Shown: one piece after another, positions 16,148-22,831 of the stretch
How positions within the stretch are numbered: position 1 is the stretch's first letter
How the letters are laid out: every line of letters starts with the position of its first letter
NCBI GenBank assembly: GCA_022826515.1
Contig: JAJDUT010000010.1
Location: 1-64,000, forward strand
DNA: 64,000 nt
From: Candidatus Latescibacterota bacterium
GTDB taxonomy: Bacteria; Latescibacterota; UBA2968; UBA8231
Direction: 5' to 3'
Program-made: the position numbers and the translations under genes
The notes under the pieces: generated by a model
The model's input: only the letters and a program-made list of their open reading frames with translations
Database searches by the model: none
What the model was told of the DNA's origin: nothing

Positions 16148-17854
16148 ATGGCGACAGCAAACATCCTCAACACTCGCACGATCAACGACATGGAGTTGAT
16201 CGGCAACGGCAAGTTATACCGCGTACCCCCGTACCAGCGCGATTACTCTTGGTCGCAAGAGCAGTGGGAGGATCTCTGGAACGACATCGTCGAACTACGG
16301 CCTCGTTCGGAAGACCGCCATTATCTGGGTGCCTTGGTCGTCGAAGGAAGGAGCGACCGCGAATTTTTGGTTATCGACGGCCAGCAGCGCCTAGCCACAT
16401 TGAGCCTGTTTGCCCTCGCTGTGATCGACAGGTTGCAGGCGATGGCCGCCCAAGGCATCGAGGCCGATGCCAACAGGGAACGTGGGCGAGAGCTTCGCAA
16501 TCGCTTCATCGGAGAAAAGGATCCGGCATCGCTCACCGAGAGCACGCGGCTGTACCTGAACGAGACGGATAACCCCTTTTATCAAGACTACCTGGTTCAA
16601 CTCAGGAAGCCACTCAACCCGAGGGGGCTGCCCAAATCGAACCGGCTACTCTGGGAATGTTTCCTCTACTTCAGGGGCTGCCTCGAAGAGGACAAATTAC
16701 AAGACGACGGAAGAGGCATCGCGAGCCTCCTTTCCGAAACTCTGGCCCGCCAATTCCTGTTCATTCTGATCACGGTAGATGACGAACTAAACGCCTATAC
16801 CGTTTTTGAGACACTCAACGCGCGCGGCCTAGAATTGACGACCACGGACCTGCTCAAGAACTATTTGTTCTCGCTAGTGCGCGTCCCCGCCGACCTAGAA
16901 GCACTCCAGCGCCGCTGGCAAGCACTCATTGAAACCGTAGAACAAGCGCGTTTTCCAGAATTCCTCCGCTATCACATGCTTTGCGAGCTACCGCAGGTTC
17001 GAAGCCAACGCCTTTTCAAATTAGTGCGCGAGCGGACGAAGACGACGCAAGATGTCTTTATGCTCCTCGACGAGTTGGAGACGCGAGCGGAGCTGTTTGC
17101 GGCGGCTTCGGACCCGAATCACAGCTACTGGATGGAATTGCCTGCAGCAAAGGCATTCATCCGTGAGCTAAACCTTTTTCAAGTACGCCAAGCGATGCCG
17201 CTGCTGTTCGCCGCATGGGAATCTTTCTCAAGCGAAGACTTCGTCCGCATTCTGAAACTCGTCAGCGTGATTTCGTTCCGTTACATCGCAATCAGCCGCC
17301 TCAACACGAATGACCTCGAACCTGTGTATCACCATGCTGCCAAGGCGGTGATTGATGGCAGAGCTGCCAGCCCGGCGGAAGTATTCGAACGCCTGAAGTC
17401 GATCTACGTAGAAGACGAGAAGACGCGCCAAGATTTTGCCCTCTTCAGCGTACCTACTCGCGGCCCGAGGAAGAAATTGGCGAAATACATCCTCGCGCGA
17501 CTCGAAGGCGATGCTGCCGACCGCTATTGTGACCCAGACACAGACCCCGGCACAATTGAGCACATCTTGCCGGAGAACCCGGCCGAGACTTGGAGCGAGA
17601 CCTTTGCATCCGAACAGTGGGACGCGTCGGCATACCGCCTCGGCAATCTTACCCTTCTCGAAGCCGCGGCTAATCGAACCGTTGGCAATGCCGCGTACGC
17701 CGACAAATGTGCCGCGTACAACAAAAGTTCGTATGTCCTCACCAAGAGGATCCCAGCAATAGCGCCCGAGCAATGGACGCCCGAATTGATAGATGAACGG
17801 CAACGGCAGCTTGCAGCAAGGGCCGTGCATTTGTGGAGAGCGGATTTCGCGTGA
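16148..17854 (+). CDS. DUF262/DUF1524 protein, GmrSD-like
   Basis: The protein has 568 residues. The N-terminal DUF262 domain has VPPYQRDYSW (about 26-35) and VIDGQQRLATL (about 76-86), the ParB/Srx-like nucleotide-binding pocket, plus FETLNARGLELTTTDLLKN. The C-terminal DUF1524 domain has IEHILPENP (about 467-475) and RLGNLTLLE (about 497-505), the H and N of a His-Me nuclease. This is the domain order of single-chain GmrSD/type IV restriction enzymes that cut modified phage DNA using NTP hydrolysis. No other restriction or defence gene adjoins it. Its ATG follows a GAGGTCTCA stretch. Confidence 0.8.
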   Translation: MATANILNTRTINDMELIGNGKLYRVPPYQRDYSWSQEQWEDLWNDIVELRPRSEDRHYLGALVVEGRSDREFLVIDGQQRLATLSLFALAVIDRLQAMAAQGIEADANRERGRELRNRFIGEKDPASLTESTRLYLNETDNPFYQDYLVQLRKPLNPRGLPKSNRLLWECFLYFRGCLEEDKLQDDGRGIASLLSETLARQFLFILITVDDELNAYTVFETLNARGLELTTTDLLKNYLFSLVRVPADLEALQRRWQALIETVEQARFPEFLRYHMLCELPQVRSQRLFKLVRERTKTTQDVFMLLDELETRAELFAAASDPNHSYWMELPAAKAFIRELNLFQVRQAMPLLFAAWESFSSEDFVRILKLVSVISFRYIAISRLNTNDLEPVYHHAAKAVIDGRAASPAEVFERLKSIYVEDEKTRQDFALFSVPTRGPRKKLAKYILARLEGDAADRYCDPDTDPGTIEHILPENPAETWSETFASEQWDASAYRLGNLTLLEAAANRTVGNAAYADKCAAYNKSSYVLTKRIPAIAPEQWTPELIDERQRQLAARAVHLWRADFA

Positions 17855-17932
17855 AGATAGCGAGCGTGCTATCTTGATCCTTGGTCGCCCGAAAATCAGA
17901 ACGTGAACAGAGTACTACAAAGGAGCAAAGCC

Positions 17933-18802
17933 GTGGACAAACACCTCTACACGGTCTCAGAAGAAGAAAAATACTACTTCGACCTGCGCGGCTACCTAGT
18001 CGTCCGCAACGCCCTCACCGCCGAGGAAGTAAGCGAGTGCAACGCCGCCATCGACCACTTCGCCGACCAGATCTCCGTTTATCCCGACTCCCTCGCCCGC
18101 GGCTCAAGCGCCCTGCAAGGCACGACCAGCCGCCAGCAGCTCTCCGGCATGCTCGGTTGGCCGACCCCCTACCGCGAACCCTTTCGCCGCCTGCTGGTCC
18201 ATCCCACCGTCGTCTCTCGCCTCAACGAATTCAGCGGCCCGGGCTTTCGCCTCGATCATGGCCCCCTGCTCATCAGCGCCACCGAGGGCACCGAAGGGCA
18301 CTACCTGCACGGCGCGGGCGAGCCTTTTAGCCCCGCCACTTGGTATCACCAGCAAAACGGCAAAATCTATTGCCGGGGCATCACCGTGGCTTGGCAACTA
18401 ACCGACTGCAACCCCGGAGACGGCGGCTTTGCCGTGATCCCCGGCAGCCACAAAACCTGCGAGCCGACCCCGCCCGAGATCCGCTCGCTCGCAGAGTACG
18501 GAGAATTGGTGGTCCAACCCGCCATGCGCACCGGCGATGTCCTCTTCTTCTCCGAGACCGCCACCCACGGTACCCTGCCGTGGAAGGGCAAGACGCAGCG
18601 GCGCTCCGTGCTCTACAAATACGCTTCCCGGGGCGCGGCCCGAGCCACGGGCAAATACTTCACGCCACAGGCGCGCTACGGCGCTTGGACCGATGAACTC
18701 ACGCCTGAAGAACAAGCCGTCCTCTACGGGCCGGGCGTCCACCAAAAGGGGCTGCCCCTGCTGGAATCCGACGGCCAAAAAACCTTGATTGCGGAGGGTT
18801 AA
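17933..18802 (+). CDS. PhyH-like dioxygenase lacking the HxD aspartate (d)
   Basis: The protein has 289 residues. GTG at 17933 follows AAAGGAGC and is preferred to the earlier in-frame GTG at 17903. The fold pattern is that of PhyH proteins (YFDLRGYLVVRNALTAEE at the start, GDGGFAVIPGSHK, then ATHGTLPW). At the expected HxD position it reads YHQQNG, so the aspartate ligand seems replaced by glutamine. It is a tandem paralogue of the next gene, with one base between stop and start. The function may differ from ordinary dioxygenases. Confidence 0.75.
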   Translation: MDKHLYTVSEEEKYYFDLRGYLVVRNALTAEEVSECNAAIDHFADQISVYPDSLARGSSALQGTTSRQQLSGMLGWPTPYREPFRRLLVHPTVVSRLNEFSGPGFRLDHGPLLISATEGTEGHYLHGAGEPFSPATWYHQQNGKIYCRGITVAWQLTDCNPGDGGFAVIPGSHKTCEPTPPEIRSLAEYGELVVQPAMRTGDVLFFSETATHGTLPWKGKTQRRSVLYKYASRGAARATGKYFTPQARYGAWTDELTPEEQAVLYGPGVHQKGLPLLESDGQKTLIAEG

Positions 18803-18803
18803 A

Positions 18804-19667
18804 ATGGATACACGCGAACGCTATTTCTGGGATCTCACCGGCTATCTGGTCGTCCGCAACGTCCTCACCGCCGAGGAATTAAGCGCTTGCAACGCCGCTG
18901 TCGATCACTGCATGGACCGAATGCTGCAAGGCCCAGACAACGGCGGCACCCAAGGCAGGTCGAACGCGCTCCAAGGCACCGGCCAACAGACCCTCCCCAA
19001 CCTGCTCAAATTGCCCCATCCCCACTGCGAACCCTTCCGCCGCCTACTGGTACATCCCCAAGTCGTCTGCCGACTCAACGCAATGTGCGGCAAAGGCTTC
19101 CGCCACGATCACGGCCCCTGGGTCTCCTACAGTCCCAAAGGGACCGAGGGCCTCATCCTCCACGGTGCGGGCGAGCCCCACAGACCCTACGTGGCCTACC
19201 ACCACCAGAACGGCCAGTCCTACTGTGCTGGCGTCACCGTGACTTGGCAGTTGGCCGACTGCAACGCTGGCGATGGCGGTTTCGCCTGCGTACCGGGCAG
19301 CCACAAAGCCAAATTCCCCATGCCTGCCGGCGTGCGCTCCTGCGACGAGCCGCTGGACGTGGTTCACCAGCCCGCGCTCAAAGCCGGCGACGTCATTTTC
19401 TTTATGGACGGAGCCCAGACCCACGGCACCCTACCTTGGCAAGGCGAGGCACCGCGCCGCTCTGCCCTCTACAAGTACTCAAGCCGCACCGCCACCCGCG
19501 GTGGCGTCTCCATCGAGTTAGCCGAACCGGAAGTCTATTGGGACGAGGCGATCGTAGAGGGCATGACACCCGAGCAACGCGCCGTCATGTACGGCCCCTG
19601 TTCCAGTATAGTCCAGAAGCTGCATTTGCAGGTGGACGCCGACGGCAACGTCGTGCTCGGCAAGTAA
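18804..19667 (+). CDS. PhyH-like dioxygenase lacking the HxD aspartate (e)
   Basis: The protein has 287 residues and closely follows the preceding gene: YFWDLTGYLVVRNVLTAEE, CEPFRRLLVHPQVV, GAGEP, GDGGFACVPGSHK and TLPWQGEAPRRSALYKYSS. The metal site reads YHHQNG, again without aspartate. ATG 18804 follows GGAGGG. It was probably produced by tandem duplication of its neighbour. It is convergent with the Hsp70 cluster, separated by 23 bases with no obvious terminator. Confidence 0.75.
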   Translation: MDTRERYFWDLTGYLVVRNVLTAEELSACNAAVDHCMDRMLQGPDNGGTQGRSNALQGTGQQTLPNLLKLPHPHCEPFRRLLVHPQVVCRLNAMCGKGFRHDHGPWVSYSPKGTEGLILHGAGEPHRPYVAYHHQNGQSYCAGVTVTWQLADCNAGDGGFACVPGSHKAKFPMPAGVRSCDEPLDVVHQPALKAGDVIFFMDGAQTHGTLPWQGEAPRRSALYKYSSRTATRGGVSIELAEPEVYWDEAIVEGMTPEQRAVMYGPCSSIVQKLHLQVDADGNVVLGK

Positions 19668-19690
19668 AACAAGTTATTGGTGTCGTGTAG

Positions 19691-19996
19691 TTAGACCTCG
19701 GCCTCACGGCGTCGCCGAATTTCCCGCCAAAGTCTCACTGCCAGCGCGAAATCGCCGTCTGCCAGCGCGACTAGTGCTCGCACTTTTAGGGAATCGGGGG
19801 ATCGGTGGAGGGCGCAAGCGCGGCGGGCCCAGGCGCGGGCTTGCGTGCCACAACCGCGTTCAAGTGCCGCCTGTGCTTGACGCCGATGGCGGCCGGCGGC
19901 GCGTTCAACCGCTAGCACTTGGCGCAAATCGGTCTGACAGCGATGGCAGCAAAGGCCCCCTCGATACGGGGCCTTGCACGTCGGACAACGTTCCAC
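19691..19996 (-). CDS. Small zinc-ribbon protein of the Hsp70 cluster
   Basis: The protein has 101 residues. The N-terminus carries CPTC (C4, C7) and CCHRC (C16, C17, C20), a compact zinc ribbon. The remainder is arginine-rich and helical (RAAGRHRRQAQAALERG, RSPDSLKVRALVALADGD), like a single TPR-type hairpin. It is the last gene of the minus-strand chaperone cluster, 5 bases after the DnaK stop. I recognise no family. A J-protein-like zinc centre acting as a client adapter is a guess. Confidence 0.65.
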   Translation of the reverse strand: MERCPTCKAPYRGGLCCHRCQTDLRQVLAVERAAGRHRRQAQAALERGCGTQARAWARRACALHRSPDSLKVRALVALADGDFALAVRLWREIRRRREAEV

Positions 19997-20001
19997 GCGG
20001 G

Positions 20002-21744
20002 CTACTCCAAATAGAAGAGAATCTCGTCGAGTTCCCGCTTGAAATCGGCAGCCTCCGCGGCCTGCCCGGCCCGTAGGGCGTCGCGCAGATCCTCCATCAG
20101 ATTGACGATCTCTTCGCGATCTTCGGCCGGAGCAGTATCGAGCGATTTTTCGGCCCGCGCTAGGGTATCTTGCATCTCCGCGGGCACCTCAACGTGGCCG
20201 GCCTCCTCCACGGCCCCTCCTTCCTCTACGCCCCAGAGTGCCTCAACTCGCTCCCTCGACGCGCTGAGTTCTTCTGCGGTGGAACGCCCCAGAGCATCTT
20301 CGATGGTGCCGTGGATTTCCCGGCCGGTCGCCCGCTCCACGGCGTGAACTTTTAGCAGGCCATCGAGGTCCAAGCTGTAGGTAAAGAGGATGCCCTGCTC
20401 ATAGGCGTCTTGCTGTCGATTTAAGTCGTCAAAGATAAAGGTGCCGATTTCCACGTTTTGCAAGGCGTCTGGATCTTCCCCCTGATAGACTTTGATCTCC
20501 ACGGTCTCCTGGTCTTCAAACATCGTGAAAAACACCTCGGTCCGCGTAGCTGGGAGTTTGGCGTTGCGCCGGATGAGGGGAATGAATTGGTGGGCGTAGG
20601 GCATGCCGTAGAGTTCCCCCATGGCACTGGTACCAAAAGTATAGGGCGTGATATCGACCAGCACGGCCGGCACGGCCTGACCCATTTCGATCCCCGCCTG
20701 TACCGTCGCCCCCAGTGCCACGCACAAATCCGGGTCCACGCCGCCGTGCGGCTCCTGTCCCAAGCGCTCCGCCAGGAGTTGGGCAATGCGCGGAATGCGA
20801 GTCGAACCGCCCACCAGCAGAATGCGGTCGAGCTGGCTAGGGCGCACATCGGCGTCGTTGAGTGCCCCGGTGACGGCCTGCATGGTGCGAGCGAGCGGCT
20901 CTTCTAGATCGCGCTCGAAGTCGGCGCGGCTCAGTTCGCAGGAAAGATGCAGCGCCTCGCCGTTGACCGAGGCGATGTGGTCCTCTTCCACGCGGGCGTA
21001 TGGCTGATGCGAGAGTTCGATTTTGGCCCCTTCGGCTACCCGGCGCAGCCGCGCCTGCAAAAGGCGGTTCTGGCGGCCGTCGGCGAGGCCCAGCTCGGTT
21101 TCGAGGTGGACGTTGAGGCGCTCGATGAGGACCTGATCGAAGTCGTCGCCCCCTAAGTGGTTGTCTCCAGTGGAAGCCAAGACCTCGACCACCCCGGCTT
21201 CCATGCTCACCACCGAGACGTCGAAGGTGCCCCCGCCCAAATCGTACACGAGGATTTTGCGGTGTCCCTCGCTGCTGCTTTCGTAACTGAGCGCCGCGGC
21301 CGTAGGCTCGTTGATGATCCGCACGACCTCTAGGCCGGCGAGATCGCCGGCTTCCCGGGTGGCCTGCCGCTGGGCATCGGTGAAATAGGCCGGTACCGTG
21401 ATGACGGCCTTGGACACCGGCCGCCCTAGGGCGCGACTGGCCCGCTCTTTGAGCGCCTTGAGGATAAAGGCCGAAATCTCTTGCGGCGTGTATTCGTCCG
21501 CCCCCATCGGCACCTTGGTCTCAGACCCCATCAGGCGCTTGATAGAAAGCACGGTGCGCTCGGGGGCGACCGCGTACTGGTTGCGAGCTTGGTGCCCGAC
21601 GATGACTTGTCCTGTCTCGTCGAGCCCCACACACGAAGGTAAAATCGCTTCATCGCCCTCCCGGACGATCTGGGGCGTCCCCCCGGAAATGATCGCCACT
21701 TCCGAGTTGGTCGTGCCCAAGTCTATACCGATAACCGCTGCCAT
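20002..21744 (-). CDS. Hsp70-family chaperone (accessory DnaK)
   Basis: The protein has 580 residues, about 60 shorter than housekeeping DnaK. ATPase motifs are GIDLGTTNSEVAI near the N-terminus, VYDLGGGTFDVSVV and LLVGGSTRIPRI. The interdomain linker reads LVDITPYTFG instead of the usual DVTPLSLG. A substrate-binding beta domain follows (EVFFTMFEDQETVEIKVYQG), then a helical tail that ends at LDEILFYLE without an EEVD-type motif. ATG at 21744 with AGGAG upstream is preferred to GTG 21753. The GrpE-like gene ends 5 bases before. This is an accessory chaperone, not the main DnaK (inference from context and linker). Confidence 0.85.
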   Translation of the reverse strand: MAAVIGIDLGTTNSEVAIISGGTPQIVREGDEAILPSCVGLDETGQVIVGHQARNQYAVAPERTVLSIKRLMGSETKVPMGADEYTPQEISAFILKALKERASRALGRPVSKAVITVPAYFTDAQRQATREAGDLAGLEVVRIINEPTAAALSYESSSEGHRKILVYDLGGGTFDVSVVSMEAGVVEVLASTGDNHLGGDDFDQVLIERLNVHLETELGLADGRQNRLLQARLRRVAEGAKIELSHQPYARVEEDHIASVNGEALHLSCELSRADFERDLEEPLARTMQAVTGALNDADVRPSQLDRILLVGGSTRIPRIAQLLAERLGQEPHGGVDPDLCVALGATVQAGIEMGQAVPAVLVDITPYTFGTSAMGELYGMPYAHQFIPLIRRNAKLPATRTEVFFTMFEDQETVEIKVYQGEDPDALQNVEIGTFIFDDLNRQQDAYEQGILFTYSLDLDGLLKVHAVERATGREIHGTIEDALGRSTAEELSASRERVEALWGVEEGGAVEEAGHVEVPAEMQDTLARAEKSLDTAPAEDREEIVNLMEDLRDALRAGQAAEAADFKRELDEILFYLE

Positions 21745-21749
21745 GGAAA

Positions 21750-22418
21750 TCACTCCTGTATGTCGAGGCGATTGACGGCTACCTCGGCCAAGCGCAGCAC
21801 ATCGCCGTCTCGCGTAAAACCACTGAGGAACTCCTCGACGACCACATTGTCTGCAAACCGCGCGACTCGGCGCGACTCCACCGCCCGCATCGTGCGCGCA
21901 TCAAAGGGATGCCCGACAGTCTGCACAAGCTGGACGCCGAACTGGGCCAACATCCGGTCAAAGCGTCTGAGGGCCAACTCATAGCCTTGTACCACCCCAG
22001 CGACCCCCGGCGCGGGACGCCGGAACAGCCGCGGTGGTCGGTGCAGTTCGACTGCCGCGGCTTGGCCGCGCACCAAAGCGTCGCGCACCTCAAAAAAGGA
22101 CTGTAGGCAGCGATCCTCGGCCGCCCTAGCGACGCGCTTCTCAAAGGACGCTAGATCCTCTTCCCAGTGCTGTGCCCAGTCTGCGACCGTCTCGTATAGC
22201 GTCGCCGCCTTTTCCAGTTCCCGACTGGCCTTGGCCTGTTCTCGGTTCTGCCGGCGGGTCTCCTGCCGCAGAGCGGCCATTTCGGCAAACAGGTCGCGCA
22301 GGTCGCACTCGGCGGTTTCCTCGCCATCGGCCTCTAAAGGATCCTCGTTGCACTCGTCCAGCCACTGCCCAAAATCCGCTAGGGCCTGTCGCTTCCAGTC
22401 GTCGCCCTTGCTACCCAT
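21750..22418 (-). CDS. GrpE-like nucleotide exchange factor
   Basis: The protein has 222 residues. The N-terminal half is acidic then coiled-coil (about 45-100, MAALRQETRRQNREQAK). The C-terminal beta domain carries GHPFDARTMRAVESRR and NVVVEEFLSGFTRDGDVLRLAEVAVN, the GrpE consensus for PFDP-x-x-M-x-A and VVEE-x-x-x-GY. GrpE releases ADP from Hsp70. The gene overlaps the J-protein gene by 8 bases and precedes the DnaK gene by 5, so the three are translated together. Confidence 0.85.
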   Translation of the reverse strand: MGSKGDDWKRQALADFGQWLDECNEDPLEADGEETAECDLRDLFAEMAALRQETRRQNREQAKASRELEKAATLYETVADWAQHWEEDLASFEKRVARAAEDRCLQSFFEVRDALVRGQAAAVELHRPPRLFRRPAPGVAGVVQGYELALRRFDRMLAQFGVQLVQTVGHPFDARTMRAVESRRVARFADNVVVEEFLSGFTRDGDVLRLAEVAVNRLDIQE

Positions 22419-22737
22419 CTTTGCCGTCGCCTTTCATCGTCGCCTTGCCTTCTGCGGCGAGGAGCGTTTGTAATCCCGGCGTCTTGTGCTGCACCGCACG
22501 TGCCTGGACCAAAGCCGCGAGGGCCAATTCAAAGTCGCCGTATTGGGCCATCCCGAAAATGGCCGATTCCACGCGGGAGCGCACATCCTTCAGAGCCTCG
22601 TAGGCGGCCGTAATTTGCTGGAAACGCTCGGGGTTGCGGCTAGGCGGATGCGTGCGGATTAGCTGCAAATAGCGCTGGCGAATCTCTTCTTGGGACGCGG
22701 CCGGGGAAAGTCCCAAGACCCAATAATGAGCTAGCAT
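22411..22737 (-). CDS. J-domain protein with HPP in place of HPD
   Basis: The protein has 108 residues. Residues 3-60 form a J-domain (HYWVLGLSPAASQEEIRQRY, then FQQITAAYEALKD), but the essential HPD loop reads RTHPPSRNPERF, with proline for aspartate. The remaining part (FGMAQYGDFELALAALV) is a short helical extension; no zinc or substrate-binding domain is present. The HPD aspartate normally triggers Hsp70 ATPase activity, so it must act differently or work with an atypical Hsp70. The 94 bases upstream contain a dispersed repeat (22787-22807) and possibly the promoter. Confidence 0.7.
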   Translation of the reverse strand: MLAHYWVLGLSPAASQEEIRQRYLQLIRTHPPSRNPERFQQITAAYEALKDVRSRVESAIFGMAQYGDFELALAALVQARAVQHKTPGLQTLLAAEGKATMKGDGKDG

Positions 22738-22786
22738 GTCTGTGCTCCTCTCAGAAGCCGGCGCAACATTTTAAGTGCGCTCCTCA

Positions 22787-22807
22787 CATCTGCGTTCATC
22801 TGCGGAT
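22787..22807. repeat. Dispersed intergenic repeat (CATCTGCGTTCATCTGCGGAT), copy 2
   Basis: It differs from the copy at 368-388 at two positions. It occupies the 94-base gap between the J-protein and the large repeat protein, so it splits the chaperone cluster into two coupled blocks. Confidence 0.6.
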
Positions 22808-22831
22808 ACGCTGCTGTCGGGCGACTGCTTC

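Noticed and set aside
18887..19690. Long second frame across PhyH (e)
   Set aside because: Same GC effect; no motifs, and the other frame has the complete PhyH pattern and a ribosome site.
20002..21744. Reading this DnaK as the housekeeping chaperone
   Set aside because: The gene order with an HPP J-protein, large repeat protein and zinc ribbon, the shortened length and the altered linker argue against it, though the rest of the genome is not visible.
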